In this document: piece by piece, positions 47,849 through 56,000 of the stretch | Layout: the number at the start of each line of letters is the position of its first letter | How positions within the stretch are numbered: position 1 is the stretch's first letter | Assembly (NCBI RefSeq): GCF_004765815.2 | Contig: NZ_SBIS02000008.1 | Span: 186,001 to 250,000, forward strand | Length of the DNA stretch: 64,000 nucleotides | Direction: 5' to 3' | From: Halorussus salinus | Lineage (GTDB): Archaea > Halobacteriota > Halobacteria > Halobacteriales > Haladaptataceae | The notes under the pieces: model-generated | What the model was told of the DNA's origin: nothing | Database searches by the model: none | What the model saw: the letters and a program-made list of their open reading frames with translations, nothing else | Position numbers and translations under genes: made by a program

Positions 47849-49441
47849 TCAGCGAACCCCCGGAACGCGTTTTATCGCGCGGAGCGACAACGCCATCGCC
47901 TTGGCGTACCACCCGTCGGGGACGCCCCGAGGAGCGCCCAACGTCGGCCCGCGCTGGTGGGCGACGGTCTTGGCTTCGGTGTACTTCAGGAACCCCTCGT
48001 CGCCGTGTCGCCGACCCAATCCGGAGTCGTTCATCCCGCCCATCGGCGCGTCCACGGAGGCCCACGCCGCGGCGTAGGCGTCGTTGACGTTGACCGTCCC
48101 GCAGTCGATTTCGCGGGCGAGGGCGCGGCCGCGTTCGCCGTCCTCCGTCCAGACGCTCGCGTTCAGGCCGTACTCCGAGTCGTTGGCCAACTCGACCGCC
48201 TCGGTCTCGGTGTCGAAGGAACTGACCGCGACGACGGGACCGAAGGTCTCCTCACAGCCAGCTTTCATCTCGTCGGTCACGCCCGCCAGAACCGTCGGCT
48301 CGTAGAAGTACGGCCCGATGTCGGGCCGGGCGCGGCCGCCGGTCAGCACGTCCGCGCCCTTCGCCACGGCGTCCGCGACGTGTTCCTCGACGGTTCCGAG
48401 TTGGTCCGGGCCGACCAGCGACCCCACGTCCGGCCCGTAGTCGTAAGCTCCTCGGAGGTCCAGCCCGCGGGTCCGCCGGACGAATCGGTCAAGGAACTCG
48501 TCGTAGATATCCCGGTGGACGTAGAGGCGTTCGAAGGAGATGCAGAGTTGGCCCGCGTTGGTGAACGAGCCCTGAATCGCGCCCTCGACGGCCTTCTCCA
48601 CGTCCGCGTCGGACAGCACGACCATCGGGTTCTTCCCGCCGAGTTCCAGCGAGCAGTCGGTCAGGTTCGCGCCCGCCCGCTCGGCCACGGTCCGACCGGT
48701 CTCGGTACTCCCGGTGAAACAGACGTAGTCGACCTCCTCGACGACCGCGCCGCCCGCCTCGCTCCCCGTGCCGGTCACGACTTGGAACGCGTCGTCGGGG
48801 ACTCCGGCCTCTCGGAGGAGGTCCCGGAGGAGAAGCGCGGAGAACGGCGTCTCGCTCGCGGGCTTGAGTACGACCGCGTTCCCGGCCAGCAGGGCCGGAA
48901 TCGCGTCCGAAATCGCCAGCGTCAGCGGGTAGTTCCACGGCGAGACTATCCCGACGACCCCGACCGGTTCGCGGTGGACGGTCGTCTTCGTCACGAGCGG
49001 GAACGCGCCCTTCCGGCGCTCCGGTTCGAGGTAGTCCGCCGCGCGGTAGGCGTAGTGGCGCGCCGTCGTCGCCACGTCCAGTATCTCCTCGAAGGCGTCC
49101 ACGCGGGCCTTCCCGCTTTCGAGTTGCGCCACGTCGAGGAGGTCGCCCCGTCGGTCCAACACGAGGTCGTGGAACCGGAGCATCGTCTCGGCGCGACGTT
49201 CGACCGACGTTTCCGCCCACGCGAGTTGGGCCTCGCTGGCGCGCTCGACGGCCGCGCGAACGTCCGCGTCCGTGCCCGCGGGAATCGTTCCGATGGTGTC
49301 GCCCGAGTAGGGTGCTTCGACCGCTATCGCCGGTCGGTCGGCCTCGGTCGGGACCGTGGCCGCGAGGCGGGCGAGGCGGTCCGAACCGACGCCGGTCGGC
49401 GGGGAGGTGTCCATGACGGGACGTTCCGCCGACAGTTCCAT
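47849..49441 (-). CDS. Aldehyde dehydrogenase (succinate semialdehyde type)
   Basis: 530 residues from the ATG at 49441; an ATG at 49414 is also possible. Catalytic cysteine C300 in NAGQLC, general base E266 in LELGGK, NAD site FTGSTETGR and VSPWNYPLTLAI, ending with DSGLGRRHGDEGFLKYTEAKT. The subgroup is succinate-semialdehyde-like rather than betaine aldehyde because of SLELGGKNPMVVLSDADVEKAVEGAI. It oxidises an aldehyde with NAD(P)+. It is coupled to the SDR gene, suggesting a two-enzyme oxidation or reduction of one substrate; which one is not known. Confidence 0.85.
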   Translation of the reverse strand: MELSAERPVMDTSPPTGVGSDRLARLAATVPTEADRPAIAVEAPYSGDTIGTIPAGTDADVRAAVERASEAQLAWAETSVERRAETMLRFHDLVLDRRGDLLDVAQLESGKARVDAFEEILDVATTARHYAYRAADYLEPERRKGAFPLVTKTTVHREPVGVVGIVSPWNYPLTLAISDAIPALLAGNAVVLKPASETPFSALLLRDLLREAGVPDDAFQVVTGTGSEAGGAVVEEVDYVCFTGSTETGRTVAERAGANLTDCSLELGGKNPMVVLSDADVEKAVEGAIQGSFTNAGQLCISFERLYVHRDIYDEFLDRFVRRTRGLDLRGAYDYGPDVGSLVGPDQLGTVEEHVADAVAKGADVLTGGRARPDIGPYFYEPTVLAGVTDEMKAGCEETFGPVVAVSSFDTETEAVELANDSEYGLNASVWTEDGERGRALAREIDCGTVNVNDAYAAAWASVDAPMGGMNDSGLGRRHGDEGFLKYTEAKTVAHQRGPTLGAPRGVPDGWYAKAMALSLRAIKRVPGVR

Positions 49442-49499
49442 TACTCTGCCGACCAGCGAACGCGGCGCTCCGCGACCGGCGGGAGCGGAGAGCGACCCG

Positions 49500-49694
49500 T
49501 CACTCCTCGCGCACGTCCTTGAACTCGGTGCCCCCGCACTCCGGACAGACCGGTCGGAGCGCCGACAGCGACCCCTCCTCGCGCTTGGCCGAGACGAAGT
49601 ATCCGCACTGCCGACACATCACCAGCGGGAGTCGAGCGGCCGCGTCGGTGGCGTTGCCCGACGGTTCGTCGGGCCAAGTCTCGGGGTCGGTCAC
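49500..49694 (-). CDS. Small zinc-ribbon protein
   Basis: 64 residues from a GTG at 49694 that overlaps the preceding TGA in a GTGA arrangement. The C-terminal half is a zinc ribbon: MCRQCGYFVSAKREEGSLSALRPVCPECGGTEF, two CxxC pairs. The N-terminal half (VTDPETWPDEPSGNATDAAARLPL) is polar. Such tiny zinc ribbons are common in haloarchaea and unassigned; regulation or RNA binding is possible. Coupled to the upstream DUF7344 gene. Confidence 0.65.
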   Translation of the reverse strand: MTDPETWPDEPSGNATDAAARLPLVMCRQCGYFVSAKREEGSLSALRPVCPECGGTEFKDVREE

Positions 49695-50047
49695 GCTAAC
49701 GCGTCGCACTCGTCGTCGGCGGTCACTGCGACGAGCGATTCGAGGGTCTGGCTCCCGCGATACGTAACGGTGTTTCCCTCCTCGTCGTACGCGACCACGC
49801 CAGCCTCGTCCAGCTTGGGAACCGCGAGGTGGTGGAGCCGCGCCGCGATGCGGGCGCGGGAGTCGGGAACGCGCGGCGCGTCGAGTCGCCGGACGTACTC
49901 CGCGAGTTCGCCGAGCGTCGCTTCGTCGTCGGAGTTGCGCCCGAAGTAGTAACAGACGTATCGACACTCGGCGACGGCGAGGAGTGACAGCTCTCCGTCG
50001 AGTCGCTCGCTGTCGCTCCGCCCGTCGAGAGACACGTTCCGTTGCAC
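49691..50047 (-). CDS. DUF7344 winged-helix protein
   Basis: 118 residues, apparently from a GTG at 50047 (VQRNVSLDGRSDSERLDGELSLLAVAECRYVCYYFG). The DUF7344 fold runs from LLAVAECRYVCYYFGRNSDDEATLGELAEYVRRLDA to RARIAARLHHLAVPKLDEAGVVAYDEEGNTVTYRGS. It lacks the split insert of the other copy in this window. Presumed DNA-binding regulator. It overlaps the small zinc ribbon gene by four bases. Confidence 0.75.
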   Translation of the reverse strand: MQRNVSLDGRSDSERLDGELSLLAVAECRYVCYYFGRNSDDEATLGELAEYVRRLDAPRVPDSRARIAARLHHLAVPKLDEAGVVAYDEEGNTVTYRGSQTLESLVAVTADDECDALA

Positions 50048-50149
50048 GTTCTGTTCGATGCGGTCGGGTCCCGACGGAAAACGGGTTGTTGCTGTCAGTA
50101 CAACGTTTTTATAACCCGTCCGGAACGCGAACGATATCGCCGCCGGAAC

Positions 50150-50812
50150 TCAGTCGAAGTCGGTGGCGGACGACAGCAGCACCGACCGGAGGACCTTCTC
50201 GTTGGCCCGGCGAACCCTGTCCGAGAGCGCCTGCTGAGTGATGTCGAGTTCGTCGGCGAGGTCCACCAGCGTCGCCTGCCGAGGAGTGTCGAAGTAGCCC
50301 CGTTCGAGCGCCAGCACCAGCGCGTCGCGCTGGTCGCCCGAGAGGCCGAGTCGGTGGCCCCGCTCGGTACTCTCGGTCAGGGTGTAGGTCCGGTCGATGT
50401 GGACCGGGAAGTCGTTGTCCGTACAGAGGTTGTAGAACGCCGAGAGCTTGTCGTGGTCCGAGAAACGCAGGCGGAACTGCCACCGGTCGCCGTTGCCCTG
50501 CGCTTCGAGGATGGTCGCGTCCGTCTCGCCGAGGACCTCCACGAGACCGACGTGGGGTTCGCGCCACCGGATTCTGTACAGCGCGCGGTCGCCCACCTTG
50601 TCGAGGGCGTACAGTTCGCTGACCGCCTCGCTGTCCGTGACGTTCGCCTCGAACGACTCGAACTCCTCGCCGGTCGCCCAGACGAAGGGCATGACCGCGC
50701 CGCCGGTCGGCACGATGCGCTCCAACTCGAAGGTCATCGCTTCCGGGCCGCAGAGGACGCGCCCGAGGAGGAAATCCTCGCTGTCTATCGAAAATTCGAC
50801 TAGTACGCTCAT
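50150..50812 (-). CDS. HTH_10 (bacterioopsin-activator type) regulator
   Basis: 220 residues. The C-terminal domain (LTLTESTERGHRLGLSGDQRDALVLALERGYFDTPRQATLVDLADELDITQQALSDRVRRANEKVL) is the HTH_10 helix-turn-helix with the conserved LS-x-x-Q-R-(D/E)-A-L and GYF-x-x-P-R. The N-terminal half (FELERIVPTGGAVMPFVWATGEEFE, DKVGDRALYRIRWREP) is the ligand-sensing BAT-type region of unknown specificity. Haloarchaeal members control light, oxygen or metabolic genes. It is a single gene here. Confidence 0.85.
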   Translation of the reverse strand: MSVLVEFSIDSEDFLLGRVLCGPEAMTFELERIVPTGGAVMPFVWATGEEFESFEANVTDSEAVSELYALDKVGDRALYRIRWREPHVGLVEVLGETDATILEAQGNGDRWQFRLRFSDHDKLSAFYNLCTDNDFPVHIDRTYTLTESTERGHRLGLSGDQRDALVLALERGYFDTPRQATLVDLADELDITQQALSDRVRRANEKVLRSVLLSSATDFD

Positions 50813-50899
50813 CTCGATACCGGAGCGAAGGCCCCCTGCGGTTGTAGCTGTTTGGTACGACCGAGAGCGGAGTCTCGTCGGCGAGAGCGCTCCGGACCG

Positions 50900-51874
50900 T
50901 CAGTCGTGACCCGACACCGGTACGGGTTCGTAGGGTTCTTCGAGGTACGCCAAATCGCTGGCCGAGAGGTCGATGTCGAGGGCTTCCACCGCGTCCTCCA
51001 GATGCTCGACGCTCGTGGTGCCGACGATGGGCGCGTCCACCCAGTCTTTGTGCAGGAGCCACGACAGCGAGATTTGAGCCATCGTGACGCCCTTCTCGGC
51101 GGCGAGTTCCTGCACGCGCTCGTTTACCTCCTTGCCGCCGCCCTCGCGGTAGGGGTGGTCGTACATGTGTTCCTCCGTCTCGCCGCGCGTGGTCGCGTCT
51201 ATCTCGTCGTGCGGCCGGGTGAGATAGCCCCGCGCGAGGGGACTCCACGGCATCACGCCGACGTTCTCCTTCTCGCAGAGGGGAAGCATCTCACGTTCCT
51301 CCTCTCGATACGCGAGGTTGTAGTGGTTCTGCATCGTCTGGAACCGCTCCAGTCCGAGGCTGTCGCTGGTGTGAAGCGCGTCTGCGAACTGGTGGGTCCA
51401 CATCGAGGAGGCCCCGATATGCCGGACCTGCCCGCGTCGCACCGCGTCGTCGAGCGCGCGAAGCGTCTGCTCGATAGGCGTGTCGTCGTCCCAGCGGTGA
51501 ATCTGGTAGAGGTCGATGGTGTCCATCCCGAGGCGGTCCAGCGAGTTCTCCAACTCCTGTTCGATGGCCTTCCGCGAGAGGCCCCCGGAGTTGGGGTCGT
51601 CGTCGTCCATCTGGAAGTAGCACTTCGTGGCGACGACGCTCTCGTCGCGGCGTCCGTCGAGGGCGTCGCCGAGTACGCGCTCGCTCTCGCCGTTCGAGTA
51701 CATGTTCGCGGTGTCGAAGAAGTTGATGCCGAGGTCGATGGCCCGGTCGATTATCTCGCGGCCCTCCTCGGGGTCCAACACCCACGGCCGCCAGTCGCTG
51801 GACCCGAAGCTCATACAGCCGAGACAGATGCGACTGACCTCCATGCCGGTGTCGCCGAGCGTGGTGTACTCCAT
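50900..51874 (-). CDS. Aldo/keto reductase
   Basis: 324 residues from MEYTTLGDTGMEVSRICLGCMSFG. Tetrad: D54 and Y59 (FFDTANMYS), K84 (VATKCYF), H126 (LYQIHRW), with SMWTHQF and, near the end, GTTSVEHLEDAVEA for the cofactor. It belongs to the YajO/potassium-channel-beta-like aldo/keto reductases that use a one-letter SRICLGCMSFG opening, not the shorter group of the first AKR in this window. Substrate unknown. It neighbours the glycan region but is on its edge. Confidence 0.9.
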   Translation of the reverse strand: MEYTTLGDTGMEVSRICLGCMSFGSSDWRPWVLDPEEGREIIDRAIDLGINFFDTANMYSNGESERVLGDALDGRRDESVVATKCYFQMDDDDPNSGGLSRKAIEQELENSLDRLGMDTIDLYQIHRWDDDTPIEQTLRALDDAVRRGQVRHIGASSMWTHQFADALHTSDSLGLERFQTMQNHYNLAYREEEREMLPLCEKENVGVMPWSPLARGYLTRPHDEIDATTRGETEEHMYDHPYREGGGKEVNERVQELAAEKGVTMAQISLSWLLHKDWVDAPIVGTTSVEHLEDAVEALDIDLSASDLAYLEEPYEPVPVSGHD

Positions 51875-51933
51875 ACGCCGACCGTCGGGGGCCGGGACCA
51901 AAAGGATACGTCAGGCGGCAACCGGTCTCGTCC

Positions 51934-53250
51934 CTACGTGGTGTCGTCGATCGTCTCGAAGTGAGTCGCCAGCGAGTGCAGGATGACCGCGGTGAGACAC
52001 GCACCCGAGCCGACCATCACGAGGAGTACCGTGAGGACGACCAGACCCGTCGAGAGTTCGTCCGTCGCGGTGAAGTTCGAGAGGGTCAGATAACCGAACC
52101 CGAACCCGGCGAGTACCACCGCGAAACCGGGGATACCGATGACCGTGACGGGGCGCTTTCGCTCGACGGTCTTCAACAAATTGTTAATTATAGTTAGCCC
52201 GTGTCTTACGGGGTGGAGACTGCTCGCGTCCTCCACGTCGTACTCGACATCGGTCCCCACTTCTCGAACGTCGTAGCCGCGTTCGCTGGCGTGATAGAGG
52301 ATATCCGTACTCGCGCCCATGTTGTCGCCGATAGCGCCGTCGCGCGCGATGGACTCGATAGCTCTCGGCCCGTACGCGCGGAAGCCACACTGCGTGTCGC
52401 TAATCCACGACTCCCGGCGCAGGAAACCGAAGCTCAAGTTGGTGAGCAGGTTGATAACCTTCAGTCCGAACAGCCGATAGAGCGGAAAGTCGGTCTCCGA
52501 CCCGGCGACGAACCGACTGCCGATAACAACGTCGGGGTCGCCGTCCTCGAACTCGGCGAGGAGTTCGGGAACGTCCGAGGGGTCGTGCTGACCGTCGCCG
52601 TCGATAATGACGAGCCGGTCAGCGCCGAGCCTGTGGGCCTCCCCGAACGCCGATTGGAGCGCCTTGCCGTACCCCCGATTCCGCGAGTGTGCGACGACGG
52701 TCGCCCCCGCTTCGCGCGCGAGGTCCGCCGTCCCGTCGTCGCTCCCGTCGTCTACGACGACGACGGTATCGACGTACTTCCGGACGTTCCGAACGAGCGA
52801 CTCGATAGTGTCCGCCTCGTCGTAGGCCGGAATAGCGACGACGGTGTCCGTCTCCTCGACGGACCCGCGCCGGTGGGTCGGTGCGAGACGCGTGTACTCC
52901 GAATCGGACTCTCGACCCTCCACTCGCTGGTCGTAATCGACGTACGAATCGGTGTCCGGGTGGAACAACAGCCCCGGAAACCCCCGCGCCTTTGCAGTAA
53001 CTGTCAACAACCGCTCGAATGCTCCCTCGTCGGCCCGTCGCTCGTCGAGACACACCGTCTCGGCCCCGAGTCGGCGAGCTAACCGAGCCGAACGCGGCGT
53101 CTCTCGGCCGTGAGCGACGATGGCCTCGTGGCCGTGTTCTCTCGCCAAGGTCACGATTCGGACGATAGCGTCCGCGTTACTTTCGTCGGCCACGACACCG
53201 ATAGCGGGTCGCTGAAGGGTCTCGTCGTTTTGTACTTCGAACTCTTCCAT
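51934..53250 (-). CDS. GT2 glycosyltransferase with N-terminal Rossmann-like domain
   Basis: 438 residues from the ATG at 53250. Residues 14-105 form an extra alpha/beta domain (RPAIGVVADESNADAIVRIVTLAREHGHEAIVAHGRETPRSARLARRLGAETVCL). Residues 135-340 are a GT2 (dolichyl-phosphate mannosyl/glucosyl transferase-like) domain with AIPAYDEADTIESL, VVDDGSDDGT (166-174) and IDGDGQHD (216-223). Two membrane helices close the protein (about 370-390 and 405-425). It likely charges a polyprenyl-phosphate or glycolipid with sugar for glycan assembly. First gene of the glycan region on this strand. Confidence 0.85.
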   Translation of the reverse strand: MEEFEVQNDETLQRPAIGVVADESNADAIVRIVTLAREHGHEAIVAHGRETPRSARLARRLGAETVCLDERRADEGAFERLLTVTAKARGFPGLLFHPDTDSYVDYDQRVEGRESDSEYTRLAPTHRRGSVEETDTVVAIPAYDEADTIESLVRNVRKYVDTVVVVDDGSDDGTADLAREAGATVVAHSRNRGYGKALQSAFGEAHRLGADRLVIIDGDGQHDPSDVPELLAEFEDGDPDVVIGSRFVAGSETDFPLYRLFGLKVINLLTNLSFGFLRRESWISDTQCGFRAYGPRAIESIARDGAIGDNMGASTDILYHASERGYDVREVGTDVEYDVEDASSLHPVRHGLTIINNLLKTVERKRPVTVIGIPGFAVVLAGFGFGYLTLSNFTATDELSTGLVVLTVLLVMVGSGACLTAVILHSLATHFETIDDTT

Positions 53251-53414
53251 CGGACTTGCCCTCCGTCGCACGTCCGCTTTGTTATTGAGTGAATTTCCCA
53301 ATACATCGCCGTGAGAACGAGTCACGTGGCCGAGCGTAATTCGTCGTAATCCCCAGTAGTCCCGATTATCGCTTTCTCAGAGTCTTTCGAGCGGTTTTTG
53401 GGCGAATGAAATAG

Positions 53415-54416
53415 TTACTTTCTGACCGACACCCAGAGGTAGAGGTCCCGATACGCGTTCTCCGCGGTCGGGTGGTCCGGAATTCCGTCCCGATAGAGGA
53501 GAAACCGGAGTCGGAGCCGCTGGCCAGTCAGCGTCGGCCGGAGCGAGAGTCGGTCCTCGTCGGTCTCGTTTGGAGCCAACTCCGTCCGGTATCGGTGGAG
53601 TACCTGCGTTTCCGTCGCCGTCGAGTTGTCGTCCCCGACCCGTTGGAGCGTGACGACGACGCCGTACTCCTCGGTCCGCTGTTCCCGATTGTGGAGACCG
53701 ACGACGACGGACTGGTTGTGGCCGTACCGGAACTGCTCGGGGTACTCGTCGGCGACTAACTCGTCGCCGTCGTCCGTCAGCAGGTAGAACTCGGTGTACG
53801 TCTCTCCTCGGTCGGGGTCGGCGACGGAGTAGACCACCGTCGACCCCGCGGCGAGCAGACTCACGGCGACCAGTACGGTCAGCGCGGGACTTCCCCCGCC
53901 GTCGAACAGCGCGAACTTCGCCCGAGAGAGTATCGTCTGCTCGTCGGTGACGGACCGAGCCGCCTGCACGTCGTCGGCGTTCTGTCGCCGGTACGCTCCG
54001 GCGGCGGCCGCGACGAGCGTGAACCCGGCTATCGAGACCATCACCGGGACGAGTCGGATACCCAACGGCGTGTAGTTGAGCGCGAGCGCGAGTAGCGGGC
54101 CGACCGCGATACTCCCGACCGTCGAGACGACGACTCGCTCGACCCCATCGACCACCGTCGGCGGCTCCGCGCCGTGTTCGCCCGAGGAGGCGACCACTCC
54201 GGTCCTCGTCGGAAACAGCGCGACCGAGAGGGCGTAGCCCGGCAGGAAGAGTACGAGCGGGAGACCGAACAGGGGTTCGAGCCAAGACCCGTCCGTCCGC
54301 GACGAGACGACGACGAAGCACCCGACGACCGCGAGGACGCCGACGAAGGCGAGATCGAGCGACGACCGACGTAACCGATACAGCCTCGTTCGGAGGTCGT
54401 TCTGGTCCGACTCCAT
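53415..54416 (-). CDS. DUF1616 family membrane protein
   Basis: 333 residues. The N-terminal 130 residues have several membrane segments with the family feature FLPGYALSVALFPTRTG; a linker and further helices follow (ALTVLVAVSLLAAGSTVVYSV). The C-terminal half (ETYTEFYLLTDDGDELVADEYPEQFRYGHNQSVVVGLHNREQRTEEYGVVVTLQRVG) is a secreted beta domain with NxS/T sequons. DUF1616 proteins are archaeal membrane proteins beside S-layer and glycosylation genes, with no proven function. Its placement between two glycosyltransferase-region genes fits. Confidence 0.75.
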   Translation of the reverse strand: MESDQNDLRTRLYRLRRSSLDLAFVGVLAVVGCFVVVSSRTDGSWLEPLFGLPLVLFLPGYALSVALFPTRTGVVASSGEHGAEPPTVVDGVERVVVSTVGSIAVGPLLALALNYTPLGIRLVPVMVSIAGFTLVAAAAGAYRRQNADDVQAARSVTDEQTILSRAKFALFDGGGSPALTVLVAVSLLAAGSTVVYSVADPDRGETYTEFYLLTDDGDELVADEYPEQFRYGHNQSVVVGLHNREQRTEEYGVVVTLQRVGDDNSTATETQVLHRYRTELAPNETDEDRLSLRPTLTGQRLRLRFLLYRDGIPDHPTAENAYRDLYLWVSVRK

Positions 54417-54634
54417 TCCGAGGAGTAGACGGCGCGCGGCGATATAAGAAAGCGGGCGCAAACGCGACCGGCGAGCGGTCTAACGCGCCGTTAGGAGTCG
54501 GACCGTCCGTAGTGACGGTCGTTACGCGCTCGTAACTCCTCGATACGGCGAGACCGAACGAGTTCCACTCCGGAGTCGGTGCGACGGGACGCGCCGCCGA
54601 GGTCGATCGACTAGCGGCGACGAGGTTCGACCGG

Positions 54635-55936
54635 TTATCCGCGGCGGAACTCGTACGCGCCGAGGTCGGGGGCCTCCCCCGCGTAATCGAGTCCGGCGTC
54701 GACTCCCGCCCCGACGCAGGGACTCCCGGAGTGCAGGTGCAGAAACAGGTCGTCGACCGGAAGCAAACTGACGAATCCGGGGTTTTCGATGCCCAAGTCC
54801 CACGTGTTGTGAGTGTGTTCGACGGCATTGCCGAGTGACACCTCGCCCTCGTAGGAGATGTTGTTCTTCAATTCGTGTGGCGCGTCGTAGAACGTGAAGT
54901 TGGTTTCGTTGCTCCACGCGGTGTTGTTGACCACCGATATGGAAGTGCCCGCCTCGTTGTAGTCGAATCCGGTGATACCGTTGTTGAACGCCACGTTCCG
55001 GTGGACCTCGTGACCGCCCGATTTCGGGGTCCCGCCCCCGAGTTTGAACCCGTTGCCGTTGCCGCGCTGGCCGTACCCGTTCTCCCAACTCATCGACTCC
55101 TCGACGGTTATCGACCGGCTTCGCCAGAGGTCGAGTCCGTCGTCGGAGTTGTGGAAGAGTTTCGCGCCGACGACCCTGTTGTTTCTGGAGTTTTCGATCT
55201 GGATACCGTCGGCGTCGGACCCGCCGTTCTGCGGGTCGAAGTTGTTCACCGAGGTGACGTTCCGGAGGACGTTGTGCCGACAGTCGTCGTAGAGACCGAA
55301 CCCGGTGAGGTTGTTGTTTCGGGTCTCCACGTTTTCGAAGACGTTGTGGCGTGACGAAGTGACTTCCACTCCGAGGTAGGGACTGTCGCGGACGACGAGA
55401 TTCCGGACGGTGAGGTACTCCGCGTCGGCGAACTTCAGCCCGCCGCCGTCCCTTCCGTCGGCCGACCAGCCACCGGGGGTCGGCCCGTCGAACTTGAATA
55501 TCGGCCACTCGCCGGGCACGCCCGCGAGCGTGATTCGATTCTCCTCGGTCCCGCCGACGCCGGTGAGTTTGATGGCCCGGTCGAACCGATAGACGCCGCC
55601 GCGGAGGAATATCGTCTCGCCCGCGGCGACTGCCTCGAAGGCCGCTTCGAGGGTCTCGAACGGGTTCTCCTTCGTCCCCGACGCCGAGTCGTCACCGTCG
55701 GGAGCGACGTAATAGTCCGCCGAGTCGTCCTCCCCGCTCGTGGTTTCGTCCGCGTTCGACGTTGCGTTCTCGTTCGACTGTCTCCGAGGCGTCGCCTCTC
55801 CGACCTCCGCTGGCTTCGGACCCGTGGCCTCCCGATTCGAGTCGGACGGCTCGCGGAACTCGCTCCGGAGGACGCTTCCGGCCCCCAGTAGCCCCGAGAC
55901 GGCACCTACCGTTTTGAGAAATTTTCTCCGTGACAT
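54635..55936 (-). CDS. Tat-exported right-handed beta-helix protein (PL9-like)
   Basis: 433 residues. Tat signal (SRRKFLKTVGAVSGLLGAGS), a polar linker, then a DUF1565-like cap (YYVAPDGDDSASGTKENPFETLEAAFEAVAAGETIFLRGGVYRF) and a long right-handed beta-helix with NNRVVGAKLFHNSDDGLDLW and NGNGFKLGGG. The SDDG.DLW and NGNGFKLGG elements match, from memory, the calcium site and catalytic lysine of polysaccharide lyase family 9. It is a paralog of the 59298 gene, with the same IRNL.V..SP.G motif. Likely cuts an acidic glycan outside the cell. Confidence 0.8.
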   Translation of the reverse strand: MSRRKFLKTVGAVSGLLGAGSVLRSEFREPSDSNREATGPKPAEVGEATPRRQSNENATSNADETTSGEDDSADYYVAPDGDDSASGTKENPFETLEAAFEAVAAGETIFLRGGVYRFDRAIKLTGVGGTEENRITLAGVPGEWPIFKFDGPTPGGWSADGRDGGGLKFADAEYLTVRNLVVRDSPYLGVEVTSSRHNVFENVETRNNNLTGFGLYDDCRHNVLRNVTSVNNFDPQNGGSDADGIQIENSRNNRVVGAKLFHNSDDGLDLWRSRSITVEESMSWENGYGQRGNGNGFKLGGGTPKSGGHEVHRNVAFNNGITGFDYNEAGTSISVVNNTAWSNETNFTFYDAPHELKNNISYEGEVSLGNAVEHTHNTWDLGIENPGFVSLLPVDDLFLHLHSGSPCVGAGVDAGLDYAGEAPDLGAYEFRRG

Positions 55937-56000
55937 CCCACCAACCCATCAGTGGTAGTTACCGGACCCAGTTGACTCTTTCCTCGGAGTCAGCGACCGG

